DNA of 64,000 nt from assembly GCA_050084515.1 (NCBI GenBank), contig CM114272.1:60698001-60762000 (forward strand), in the 5' to 3' direction. The first letter of the stretch is position 1, and every line of letters starts with the position of its first letter. The stretch is from Blasia pusilla. Taxonomy: Eukaryota; Marchantiophyta; Marchantiopsida; Blasiales. The notes under the pieces were generated by a model. The model was not told the origin of the DNA. It was given only the letters and a program-made list of their open reading frames with translations, and did no database searches. Positions 48,237-59,175 of the stretch are shown here, piece after piece. The translations under genes were made by a program, and so were the position numbers.

Positions 48237-49620
48237 GTGTTCTTCCAGGGTTCGGAAGAACGGGGTAGTGCGAGTAGTGGTAGTGGTGTGACACGGAGTG
48301 GAGTGAGATACCGAGGGGTTACCAGTGAGGAGCTCCCGCGACATCCATCCGTGACAGGATCGTCATCACAGGACACTGGGTCTGGTGACGAGATCACCGA
48401 CAGATACAGTAGTACTTGGTAGGAGATGGACAACATGGGCCATCGGGGCATGCGTCGTTTCTCGGGTGCAGTGGGCACCATCGACTTAGATGATTTCATC
48501 TAGGAGTTCGACACATGGTGCGACTTCCAGGAGATACGGACCCCGACACGGTTCAACCCTTTCATGGCATGGAAGGGGTTGTTCCAGCACTTGGAGGGTC
48601 CTCCGATGGATGACTACATGGAGTTTTGATCACTATATTCAATAGAGATCGATGCCTGGAGGATGTATTGGGCTCCAGGGTATGTGTCCACTAGTGGTCG
48701 CGAGGCATATGATGGGATTGTGAGAGGAGAGAGACCCACACCATCAGCCCGGAGACTAGATGGAGAGATGGACAGTGACACAGGCGATGTGGCAGAGACC
48801 TCTCGTGGTAGAGGTCCACCCAGCTTCAGCCCCATAGTGGAGTTCTTCCGACAGTTGGGGAAGAGCTACCAGGGCGTACGCACCGACAAGCTGAAGAGTC
48901 AACAGGATTTTCAGCGACGATCGGGTGAGAGTCTGAGAGAGGCCTTCACACGCATGAGGAGGCTGATCATTGCTACGTTTGGAGTGACTGACGCGCATTC
49001 AGTCCAATATTCGTACGGGGTTCTAGACCGAGAACTACGGAGGAGAGTCCGAGATGCGGTGCTGATTCACACAGCGAAGTCCACATTGAAGGTGGTCTTT
49101 GAGTTGTCTGAGCGTATTGAGCTCAACATGAGTGAGGAGCAGGTAGTGACCGCTGGATTTTCTCGAGAGTCAACGGGTCCACGAGCGGCGGTGACCCCAC
49201 GGTGCCACAAATGAGCACCGATACCACGGAGCGGGCGGTGTGCCTAGAGAGCAGGGCGGGTACCGTGAGCCTATGAGGCAACGACCCGCACCTACATATG
49301 TTGCCCAGCAAGGACCGATGTGGTCTTGTTGGACGTGTGGAGGGGCCCATAGGCAGAGAGACTGCCCACAGCATGGGAGAGGACCACTAGCGCCTCCAAT
49401 TGCGCAGGAGCCACAGAGGATGGCCCCACCACAGCATTTGTGTGACCATTGCCACAGATATGGTCACACTAGGGATAGATGTTTTGATCTTCGCCGAGGG
49501 GCACGTCCAGAGGTAGGCCGAGGGCTTGGGGGCGGTCGTCCTGGAGGAGGTCGGGGAGTTCTTCCTGGACGTGGTGGTAGAGGACCACCACCAGCCACAG
49601 GAGATGGAGCATGAGCACAA
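48237..49620 (+). pseudogene. Gag with two zinc knuckles (copy 3)
   Basis: Frames 48237-48422, 48428-48629 and 48663-49214 give a capsid-like protein: MRRFSGAVGTIDLDDFI, FNPFMAWKGLFQHLEGPPMD, IVEFFRQLGKSYQGVRTDKL and SESLREAFTRM-like helices. Frame 49240-49614 holds CWTCGGAHRQRDC and CDHCHRYGHTRDRC (CX2CX4HX4C), then a Gly/Arg-rich tail. It packages RNA in virus-like particles. At least three stops interrupt it. Confidence 0.85.
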
Positions 49621-50329
49621 GAGCCGGCACTTCTCTCACGCATCGATGAGTTGGAGCAGAGAATTGCTGCCATGACGATGATGCAGCTTAGGGAAGGCTC
49701 GCAGCTGCGAGCAGCCAGTGTGACTCCAACCTCTACCTCTTACCGTGACCCGGGTGATGATCTCTCCAATATGGGATTCATGTGTAGTGCAACCCAAGTT
49801 GAGGCAGCTGCAGTGGTGACTCGGGGTGTTGCGAGAGGCACCGAGCCATCGAGAGGTGGAGTTGAGATTGACCCACCAGAGGGGACCGATGGGCAGCAGG
49901 CCAGGGTTCCACAGTTGTTCACATTGTCGGAGGCACTACACACACCATCGATGGTGCCTCGACGACCAGCGGTGCCTACAGATCATGCACCTACGTCGAC
50001 GTCACGAGGAGTTGGAGTGACAACTCCTATACCGGCTCGAGTGGAGTCAGTGTCGACTACAGTGTTGGAGGTGGCCACTAGAGTGAGTCAGATTCCGCTA
50101 TTTTCCGCCTTAGAGTTGGCGACGTTGGGGGTTGGACTAGTTGAGGTGTTCCGGTTGGCCGCCACATTGTGTGAGCGTGGAGAGATGACTGCTTCTTGTT
50201 TAGAGGTAGTTGAGGAGATGGTGGACTTGCCCTCAGAGCCGGTGCTTGGGACGTTCCCCACAGAATCATGGCATGCGGCGGCGATGAAGTTGGTAGATAT
50301 GCCAGCTCGACCTGCCATAGAGCGGCGAT

Positions 50330-50720
50330 GGTGACACTGGAGTAGTGTTACAAGATAATCGAGTGGAGTATTTCGCTTGGTTAGTCCGACGGGGACAAGA
50401 TACCACCCCGGCAGCGTCCTACTTGATTCGGGAGCGCAACCCTTGATGTTAGGGAAGGCGGCGTGTTTAGCGTTGGGGTTCGGAAGGCCGACATTGAGCC
50501 TTGTCCCTTCCAGATCTGAGACCTTGATTGGGGCGTATCACCCACTCGAAGATATGACTCGACAGAGATTGTTTGAGAGTCCGGCCGAGCATCGACGGAT
50601 AGTGCTATGGTGCGACGCGTGCGATTACGACACCCGGTGAGTCGTACAATGTGTTGGTGGGGGAGTACGAGTGTTATATCCCCTAGGATTCATCCTTGAC
50701 TTCTCGGGAGGAGACCGTTG
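50330..50720 (+). pseudogene. Aspartic protease domain (copy 3)
   Basis: VLLDSGAQPLMLGKAACLAL (from about 50419) contains the D-S-G active-site triad followed by a flap-like region. The second half degenerates after a stop near 50640. It follows a linker (49651-50334) whose PARPAIER motif is shared with copy 1. Confidence 0.75.
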
Positions 50721-51129
50721 CTTATCGGCCAGGATGGCGGTCGTGACGGTCGGATGAGTCGATTACCGTGCTTATTTGGGGAGATGGTCGATCACGAGGC
50801 GAGTCGGTGACCACGTTGGCGGCTTTCACAGGTAGTGTTAGCTGGCCGGGAGAGTTGTTGGAAACGCACATGCGGAGGATGTCCCGAGAGCGGATAGTCC
50901 CACGGAGAGACAGGCCATGGCGGGTGTCTCTTCCCATGTTAGCGATGCCTCTTCACCATTATGGGGTACGACTTGAGAGCTACATAGGAGTGCCGACGAC
51001 CTCGTGAGGCAGGCGTGGAGTCATGTTTTTATCCCCGAGCAGCGAGAGTCACATGGCGATCGGGCTCTTGGAGTGGAGACGATGACCCCACTAGATACCA
51101 CACTGTTGTGTGGCGTGCCTGAAGGAGGG

Positions 51130-52090
51130 TGTTAGGGTGTTAGATCTCTTTGGAGGGATTAGCACCGGATTGGCCGCAGATTGCGGCGGGCATACGGGTG
51201 CATCAGTACCTTTATGTGGAGAGAGATGAGACCCATGGCGAGTATCATTACCTCATGTGGCGAGATTGGTCCGAGGTATCTTGAGTTGTTGTCGGTATCT
51301 GCGATGACGGGGATACAAAGATACGCTACCCGTCGACATATCTTTTGGGGGGCGCAGGATCTCGGATAGAGTTGGCACCATTCATTTGGTGATTGCAAGA
51401 TGGCCATGTCGGGTCATTCATCAGCTGGCCGAGGATTTGGATTGCAGGATCCGAGGTCAGGGATGTTTTGGGAGATGCTGCGAGTAGTACGACACTTGCA
51501 GCAAAGTCAGATATTTTCCAGCGTACATTTTGGAGAACGTGTCGTTGTTGGGAGATACTCGTGCACGTGTGATGACGAGTGTACATCAGGTGAGGTCCTG
51601 GTTGGGATCGGCTGTGTTGTTAGATGCAGCGAGAGTTGGGTCACGTGCCCATCGTCCACGATTGTGGTGGACGAACCTGATACCATCAGAGGTACTGAGT
51701 CGAGCCTACTGTGGAGTCCAAAGAGCATCACATCTCACGGTGGATGCTATTTTGGACTCAGGGCGTCGATCTCAGGTGGTGACACGCGATGATAGACCAC
51801 CGTTGGCCACGGCCAATAGGGTGGGGGAGTTGAGGGCAGCCTTACCTACGTTGGTGAGCTTCCCAACATCCCATGCCTTTCGTCAGGGAGGACCAGGCAT
51901 GATTTGGGATGAGGTGACCGGAGTATTGGAGGAGCCTACAGCAGATGAGCGCGAGCGCGCCATGGGGTTCACTACCGGTACCACGGCGGTGCCAGGGATG
52001 ACTGAGGCATCACGGAGACAGGTGTTGGTGCAGGCGATGGACCTCAAGCGTCTCACATGGAAAGTCGGCCTAGGTATGGTGGCGAGACGG
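51130..52090 (+). pseudogene. Retrotransposon-borne cytosine-5 DNA methyltransferase domain (copy 3)
   Basis: All key C5-methyltransferase motifs are visible in order. Motif I is VLDLFGGISTGLAA (51137-51178). Motif II is LYVERDE after a frame change (near 51210). Motif IV is WPC (51401-51409), with catalytic Cys codon TGT present but a one-base loss just after it. GHSSAGRGFGLQDPRSGMFW continues it. Motif VI is ENVSLLGD (from 51533). Motif VIII-like LLDAARVGSRAHRPRLWW ends near 51670, and ERERAMGFTTGTT near 51950 is followed by SRRQVLVQAMDL. About 315 residues, the size of a DNMT3 catalytic domain. DNMT3 similarity (A-A-H-R-A-R-like motif VIII, unpermuted order) is my inference. Confidence 0.85.
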
Positions 52091-52439
52091 ATGCGAGTGT
52101 CATCCATGCCGTCACGTCCACGAAGTTGGACCACCGCCTGGTGGTGCAGATGCGGGCATTGGTCGGGGCGAGACGAGGAGAGATAGGCACCCATGGACTT
52201 CTTGGGACGTCGTTCGAGCAGAGAGTGCGAAGGCGGCTAGAGTAGCACAAATTCATTTTTCGGATGTGGAGCATGGTGTAGGAGGTCGAGTGGGAGTGGT
52301 CATTGCGGAGGTGGCTAGGGTTGCTACATAGCAACCAAAGCCGGAGGTTTCGTCCTCTCTGAGTGAGGTCACGATGGAGACTTGGGAGCCTGTGATAGGT
52401 CTCAAGTTGATAAGAGGAGAGCGACGGCGAGTTCATAGG

Positions 52440-52960
52440 TTTCTGAGAGGGCATGTCGGTTGTTTACATAGATGATATTCTTATCTTCAGTTCCACGGTT
52501 GAGGAGCATGAGCAAGACACTTGGAGGAGGTGTTTCACATGGGGAGGCAATTGCAGTCATGCCGGCAAAGAAGGATATGTACATGGAGGCGGATGTGTGG
52601 AGTTACATCCAGGCAAGTGCCATGCCTACTCTTGAGGAGATTCTTTCGGTAGGGAGCAAAGATTGAGTACTTGGAACACACCATATCAACCCTAGTGGGT
52701 TAGGCAGGGAGAAGACAACATTTCGGGGATAGACAAAGGTAGAGGCTATTGTAGAGCAAATTCCACGGCCGGTTGGATTTTGGATGTTACATAGATGATG
52801 ATAGAGTCATGAGACACTTGAGGAGCATTTCTTGGAGTGGGTTAGCGAACTTCTAGTCCGGCATTTCTTCGAACTTCTATCGACGGTATGTCAAGGGTTT
52901 TAGTGCGATCGCAAAGTCTTTGACCTTGTTGACGAGACTTGATCAGGGTGTGGTTGTGGG
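52440..52960 (+). pseudogene. Reverse transcriptase remnants (copy 3)
   Basis: Only fragments are left: VVYIDDILIFSSTVEEHEQ (from about 52458), containing the Y-x-D-D catalytic motif, and NFYRRYVKGFSAIAKSLT (near 52880), the connection before RNase H. The fingers and much of the palm are missing between the methyltransferase and YIDD, indicating an internal deletion. Confidence 0.75.
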
Positions 52961-53410
52961 GAGATGATCAGAGCAAGCATTTCAGGAGCTCAGGACAAGG
53001 TTGCGTCCTCACCCATTTTCAGAGACCGGTTAGGGTCGCCCATTCCAATTACATACGGATTGGAGCATGTTGGGTCTAGGAGCAGTGCTTACTCAGAGGG
53101 ATGACGAGGAGAGGGAGTTCGTTGTGGCTTACGCGAGTCGATCGAACAACATTGTAGAGGCAAAGTACACCTCCTACGAGGGAGAGTGCTTGGCTGCAGT
53201 GTGGGCCGTGGCACATTTTAGGTGCTATTTATTTGGCAACCCTTTCACACTTATCACTGATCATCAGCCGTTGAAGTGGTCGATGGAGTCCGACAAGCTT
53301 ATGGGAAAGCTTGCCAGGTGGGCTCTATTACTACAGGAGTATGAGTTTGAGTGAGGTGGTTCATAGGCCAGGTTGGCTGAACCAGGATGCGGATGGGTTG
53401 AGTCGTAACC
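52960..53410 (+). pseudogene. Ribonuclease H domain (copy 3)
   Basis: TDWSMLGLGAVLTQRDDEER (first Asp), SYEGECLAAVWAVAHFRCYL (Glu) and LITDHQPLKW (Asp) are the Ty3/gypsy RNase H signature. VHRPGWLNQDADGLSRNPC (final Asp region) follows a stop at 53352-53354. Confidence 0.9.
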
Positions 53411-53789
53411 CATGTCCGAGTCAGAGAGACGCGTCACGGGAGCTCGATGGCACGGAGAGAGTGATGAGGAGATGGTGCCCGGTTGGCATGCATCTGCCTA
53501 TCTTTGTTGGTTGACTATGGCAAGTCGACCCACGGTGATGACTCGTGGTGGGGTTGGATGATGAGTCTTTGGATCCGGAGGTTAGTGAGGAGGCGGCAGG
53601 TGGTCGTGATATCCATGACGACGTGGAGGTTGTGGACTTCTGCAAGACCTTTGGCGTCATTGTGAGTACAAATGAGTGCTAGGGAGCGGATCGGATCCTC
53701 AGAGAGCCAAGAGGTTCAGGTGGGAGGGGACTCACATTTTGCGGGTATGGGGAGATGGTAGGATACGAGTGGTACCTCATCCTTCCCAA

Positions 53790-54750
53790 GCGAGCACGTA
53801 TAGTGCGACATGCCCATGAGGAGTTGGGACATTTCGGAGTAAAGCGTTTACAACTTACTCAGGTGTTCAGATTGGTGGCGCGGCATGCATACTTGGGTAC
53901 AGATTGATTTGTGGCCAGATGTATGGTATGTGACAGAGTGCGAGCATCCTTCAATGCTCCCACTCCGCAGTTACATCCTTTGCCGAATATGGGTTTAGGT
54001 TATCGGTGGAGTTTAGACTTTGCGGGACCTTTACCATTGACAGGGCGTCATCATAGGTACGTGTTGGTCATGGTGGAGCATTTCTCCAAGTGGATAGAGT
54101 TGGTGGCACTACCAGACAAGGCGAGCGAGGGAACAGCTTATGCGTTTCTAGATCGTGTGCTTAGTCACTTTGGTGCACCGGCGGAGGTGTTGACTGACCA
54201 GGGTACCGAGTTGAGATGAGAGTTTCAGGCCTTGTGTGATCAGGCGTTGATAGATCACCGCACCACGTCCAAGGATCATCCTGAGGCGGATGGATTGGCG
54301 GAGAGAGTGGTACAGACGGTGAAGAGAGGATTGCGCAAGTATGGCTTGCAACGGGGACAGTTGAGGGAGTGGGACCTAGAGTTGCCATGGTTGGCTATGG
54401 GTTATCGCTTTAGTCGGCAGGCATCCTTGGCGTCATTGTCACCGTACTTTTTGCTCTTTGGGAGAGAGCCTGATTTACCTGCAGCGATTCGACGTGACAT
54501 GGCGGAGGTGTTAGATCTTGATGATCGAGATGTGTGGTTGCAAGCATGTTCTTAGAGGGCAGAATTTTTTCGTAGAGTTATGCCTATGGCCTTTGAGAAC
54601 TTAGCTATTGCCCAACATAGAGATACATTGAGGTACGCGACCATTCGTGGAGGAGGTTATCGTCCAGGGATTAGGAGGTTTCATCCTGGAGATTACGTGT
54701 ATTTACAGCAGGCGGCACCCACGACGCTAGATGTCACTGCAGGGCGCACG
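53790..54750 (+). pseudogene. Integrase (copy 3)
   Basis: A zinc-binding region (AHEELGHFGVKRL, later CMVCDRVRA) is followed by the DDE core: WSLDFAGPLPLTGRHHRY (first Asp), LTDQGTELR (second Asp) and HPEADGLAERVVQTVK (Glu). A TGA sits at 54217-54219 between the second Asp and the Glu, and a TAG near 54553. The C-terminal part has a GPY/F-like FHPGDYVYLQ. It would insert the cDNA. Confidence 0.9.
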
Positions 54751-54909
54751 ATCCTACGTGTGCGCGAGGTATTACCGACCGGAGTCCTCATGTTGGAGGG
54801 ACGGGATGGTATGGTTTGGAAAGATCATGTGCGCAATTGTGCGCCATGTCATCTTCCGAACGTAGATGGGACAGTGGATCCAAGCTTGGCAGTGGTACCT
54901 GCAGGCTTG

Positions 54910-55053
54910 AGGTGTATGTTGTGCGGATCTGCGAGGGGTGCAACCACCATGTTGGTATGTGATGGTTGTTCTCGAGGGTGGCATATGTCATGTCTGACCC
55001 CCCCTCTTGATGTGGTTCCCACGGGACGATGGATGTGTCCGAGATGTGTATAG
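54910..55053 (+). pseudogene. PHD finger at the end of the Pol polyprotein (copy 3)
   Basis: The last about 47 residues of the frame 54580-55053 are a complete Cys4-His-Cys3 PHD finger: CMLC, CDGCSRGWHMSC, then a PP-rich turn, GRWMCPRC and stop. PHD fingers bind histone H3 tails, so here it probably steers integration or the complex to particular chromatin, the role chromodomains play in other gypsy elements. It is directly in frame with the integrase C-terminal region and is itself intact. Confidence 0.88.
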
Positions 55054-55424
55054 GGTAGTAGGTCATGTCAGAGAGATGTGATATTTTCTATCTGGAGTTA
55101 GGAGGATCCAACTGCCAACTAGGGGGGCGGTTGAGTGATCTCCATGTATATGTATGAGTTGATTTTTGTACATGTGTGGATCGACCCGTGTGTGGGGAAG
55201 ATCGGTGTTGTGTGGTGTAGATGTGACGAGCGATGTATGTTGTGTAGCGATATGTATGCGCACGACAGTGATAATTACGGTGGATCTTATTTTATTGGAG
55301 ATATTTTGGTACTTCTTGTCTCGTTGTTTGGATGTCATGAGTTAGCATGGGATCGTGCGTGTGTTTGGTGACACTTATGTATGTTTTGTAGCGATGTGTA
55401 TAGGCACGACATGTATCAGAAAAG

Positions 55425-55800
55425 GATAATTCCCCAATTTCCGCTTTGCGTTCCCAATCATGAACCTGAAAGTTACATAAATGTTAGATCTACAAAATTA
55501 ATTAAACTACATCATACTAATTTTTTTCCCTAAGACCAACCAACCTTTCTGAATTCTTTGACAAGAGCACTCCACTTCTTTTTGCACGTCTGCCCATCAC
55601 GAATGGGTTGCGTCATTCCATTATTGAAACAATAGTCGGTCACTCTTTTCCATTTCTTTTACCTTGGCTTTAGTAGATTGAGTAGTGTGATTCAGTTCTA
55701 CTACTTCCATCTCATGTCGTTTTTCCGCGATCAACATTTTGATCTTCGTAGACGTCCATGTAATCAACTTGTCCTTTTTTGTGGTATTTGAGAGTCAAGT
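55425..55800 (-). pseudogene. Harbinger Myb/trihelix partner gene, N-terminal part
   Basis: On the - strand, WTSTKIKMLIAEKRHEM (near 55775-55725) and, after a frame change, RDGQTCKKKWSALVKEFRKV (near 55600-55540) form a trihelix/Myb-like DNA-binding domain. An acceptor-like TAACTTTCAG near 55470 and a short VHDWERKAEIGELSF exon follow, running into the gypsy boundary. Confidence 0.65.
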
Positions 55801-57100
55801 ATGACACAATCATCATCTACAAGATTTGCTTGCTACGATGAATAACACACAAAATGAAAACGAGAACTAAATTTTTCAGTATTGAAAAGTAATAGAAAGG
55901 TACACTTATATATTACAATTATAAGAATTTTCTAAAATGGACCTGCCCAAATTTACATAATGATAATTAGTACAAAAAATTACAATAATTAAAATGACTA
56001 GCTAGATAACTCGAGCTGCCCTCCAGCTCTCTCCTCTCTGCGTGCAACTCTCTATAGACAGAAATTAGTTCATCAAGACAATGGGATCATAATACCTTGT
56101 CCATATTGTAAATGTAGTCCTCACTTGGAATTTCCTTTTTCGTGAAGTGCAAAAAGGAATACCTACATGCATCCATAAGAGGTGTAAGAGTTCTCTAAAA
56201 TTGGAAAGGGTGTTCAAATTACAAATGAAGCATGTGTGAGGGTTGCCAAGTTGAAGAAGATTCTCTACTTTTGCAAGCAAATGATAAACAACAATCTAAC
56301 ATTCGCCAAAAACCTTCATGAATTGACCCACTTTTGCTTGTGTATGTTGATACCCTATCAACCAGATTATGTCAAAGGCATTTGAGGCCATTTTCTATAT
56401 CAAAAGCTAGAAGAATTTCACTCAGTATCAACAATATCAGGGTTATTGACTGATACGGCCTTGGAGTACTTTGGTAGGTACGGGAAGAAGTTGGAGATCG
56501 TGTCCATAGCATTTGCAAGAGAGAGTTATCGGGAAATGGAGTTCATGCTCAAAGGATGTCTTAATCTGCGAAATCTGGAAATTTAGGATTTCCCCTTCGG
56601 AGATGCGGCCTTATTGTCTGGAATTCCCTGCTATAGCAACATGCGATTGTTGTAGACTAGTCTAACTAGGATCTGCACCTCATGAGAAATGACACGATGA
56701 ACACTCTCAACTAGTAATTGTTCCATTCGCGTTTAGAAATGTGACGATTTCCACGTCCAGCTATGTCTACGACGGTTGTTATGGTCACCATCGGCGGAAG
56801 CAGTTTGAGGAATCACCTCCACTTGCTTGGAGAAGCCCCAAGCATCCGACCGATCTAGACATCTAGCATGACGATCCTCAATCTCTTGACACTCAGAAAC
56901 TGGTTCACTGCTTCCAATGACTCCATGCGAATCACGCGGTCGACGCGTCTAGCCCAGTGTCGGATTCCGTGCAACCACGAAATCTTGTCTATAATTTTGA
57001 GCTACGCTTTCAATCACCGGGTCTTCTGCGATGGAATAGGAATAGAGTGATTAGGTGGGAGTCCCGAACTACAAGCATGACGCTAAATGTAAACGGCTAA
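55801..57100. other. Intergenic, no assignable gene
   Basis: Short frames only. AT-rich to about 56400, then mixed composition. Confidence 0.5.
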
Positions 57101-57134
57101 ACAAACCCATGTCACGGCTCCGGAATTTAGTCTC

Positions 57135-57392
57135 AAGCTCGATTTGGCGAAATCCTCGAAAAAGGACAAGAATCTGACTTCCGTGACAGGTCCGCAAGCC
57201 CATCGACTGGAATTCCTCTTGAGGCTGATGAGAAGTGAGAAACCAAGTGGTGCAGCTTTGGATCGATCAACTATAGATCTACGCGAGACTCCTCTGCCGG
57301 AAGTTTTTTTCAATAGCCGAGCAAACAACAACACTGGCACACAGATAACAAATCAATTCCATGGAACAACTCACAAAAAGATTAGAGTTTGA
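57135..57392 (+). other. Unassigned 80-codon open frame
   Basis: LAKSSKKDKNLTSVTGPQAH continues as a hydrophilic frame without ATG at the beginning. It looks coding-like in composition but has no family match I know and no clear splice sites. Could be an exon or chance. Confidence 0.2.
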
Positions 57393-57559
57393 TTTTGGAA
57401 CAATTCAAAGAAAAATTAGAGCTCGATTCCATGGAGCGTGCAGATTTAGTGTAGTTTGTTGAATTAATCACGGACAAGGAATGAGCACTGAGTGCACATA
57501 CATCTATCGGACAGAAGAAGAAATAAGGAAGGAACGATAGCCTCCCAAACGGATGGAAA

Positions 57560-58490
57560 CACCTGAATCACCGATATTTTTTCAAATAATAAGCGACCAT
57601 AGAAGGTCTCCCAGGGCGCGAGGACGCCGCGGCTTTCTTCTGCCCAAAAATAATGGTCGCAAGAAATGCAACGACCAAATACGCCGATGAAAAATCAAGG
57701 ATTCTAACCGTTTCAGAAATATATAACCTGTAGGATGTGCTTCATCTCACGTAACTACCAAGGTCGCAGTGGCCTCGACCCCTTAGAGCAAGTCCCCATG
57801 GAGTCGCACGGGCAGGTCCCTCTCGGCCTAGGCGGACCGTCCTAGTTTCCAGGTAGGGTCATAAACGGTTTTCGATGTTTGACTACCAAGGAGTTAAAAA
57901 AAAAATCGGCTAGATTCCTTTAAATTCCCAAGGATTATCCTTAACGCTTCTGCGCCGTAAATTTCTCGGCTTAAGGACCATCGACCCACCTATGGTCCCT
58001 GAAATGATAGCCGTTCATTTAACATCGGAAGGATCCCGCGACCATGGAATTGCTCCATGGGGCAAGTTTTGAGTCGCAGGTCCCCCATCACCAAGATCAA
58101 CGACTGAAATTTAACGGACGGAAAAAATTGGTCTTTGGTCCATCCACGCCGCAAAAAATACGGCGCAAGAACTCGAAGGACGATTCTCGGATCCTCGCAT
58201 CAAACTATAACTCGTTTCTGATTTAGGGGAAACCGAAAAATCTTGCCTTACCCCAGGTGAAATGGCCACGTAAATATCATCAGACTTGCCCAAATAAATT
58301 AAAGAAGAAGCGGCATAGGACTTGTGCAAGCCATTGTAGCGGTTTCCATGGGGACAGGCCCTTACTCGTTGCCCCGGATCTCCCCGGCCATTGATTGATT
58401 TAACACTTGCGACAGCGCCGGTGCCGAAAAAGGCGATGGCGATGGAGCTCCGCTGAGTCGCTGACAAGCGCTGCCACCAGACTCCGACCC
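57560..58490. other. GC-mixed segment with no gene seen
   Basis: Contains short recurring strings (CATGGGGACAGG/CATGGGGCAAG types) but no feature I can define. Confidence 0.35.
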
Positions 58491-58493
58491 GAG

Positions 58494-58680
58494 GCGAGGC
58501 GAGGCGAGGCGAGGCGAGCTTCCTTCCGAGTGGAGTGCGTGCAAGCATTTATGCATTCCGTCAGTCAGCCATTTTTTCATTCATTCATTCATTCATCGCA
58601 GCGCGAGCACAGTGAGTCACTCAGTGAGTGAGCGAGCGAGCGAGCTAGCTAGCGAGCTGAGTGAGTGAGTGAGTGCGCGT
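58494..58680. repeat. Cluster of simple repeats
   Basis: (GGCGA)n at 58494-58520, (CATT)n at 58574-58596 and (GAGT/GAGC)n at 58613-58675 lie within 190 bp. Confidence 0.9.
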
Positions 58681-58711
58681 GTCTGCGTGGCGGAATTGCA
58701 TAAAAGCTTCC

Positions 58712-59175
58712 GCGAGCGAATTCACACCGAATTCATCGCACTGAGAAGAATCTCGCTCGGATCCAGCGGTAGAACTCGTCGACCGCTACTCGCGCCGACA
58801 CTTCGCGAATTCCTCTCCTACCCCAAAAGGGAGATTGCGTCAGTCAGCTTCGCTGACAGCGACTGCAGCATTCGCCAAAGCTCCAGAGTCCAGAGCGCAT
58901 TTGGCGAGAGGATCCTGGCCAAATTGAGTCGACGCTTTTGAGCGGATTCAACACCAAATTCAACCGAATGCATCGCACTGAGAATCTCACTCATTCGGAT
59001 CCAGCGGTAGAACTCGTCAACCGCTACTCCTGCCGACACTCCAAGTCCCCTCCTCCTACCCAAGGAAGAAATAAAGAGAGAGATTGCGTCAGCTTCGCTT
59101 CCACCCTCTGCAGCATTCGGGAAAAGCTCCGGAGTCCAGAGTCCAGAGCACAGAGCACATTTGGCGATAGAATCG
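58712..59175. repeat. Tandem duplication, unit about 230 bp
   Basis: 58712-58938 and 58939-59175 share TCGGATCCAGCGGTAGAACT, TGCAGCATTCG and AGAGTCCAGAGC strings in the same order, with small insertions. Open frames on both strands span it, but no domain is seen. Confidence 0.8.

Larger units (their letters stand above)
46511..55410 (+). mobile_element. Ty3/gypsy retrotransposon copy 3: gag-PR-MTase-(RT)-RH-IN-PHD
   Basis: Order along the + strand: LTR-like region (46511-about 47235), GC-rich leader, gag (48237-49620), linker, protease (50330-50720), cytosine-5 methyltransferase (51130-52090), reverse transcriptase remnants (52440-52960), RNase H (52960-53410), integrase (53790-54750) and PHD finger (54910-55050), then a 350-bp 3' region. 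PR-RT-RH-IN order is that of Ty3/gypsy; the methyltransferase and PHD are additions. Multiple stops and frameshifts mean the copy is dead. No 3' LTR matching 46511 was found, so the right end is truncated or diverged. Confidence 0.9.

Noticed and set aside
50377-50640. Stand-alone cellular aspartic protease
   Set aside because: The DSGA motif lies between gag and pol domains of one element and is short, as in retroelement proteases.
51130-52090. A host DNMT gene fragment captured by chance at this locus
   Set aside because: The same domain in the same position occurs in copy 1, so it belongs to the element family.
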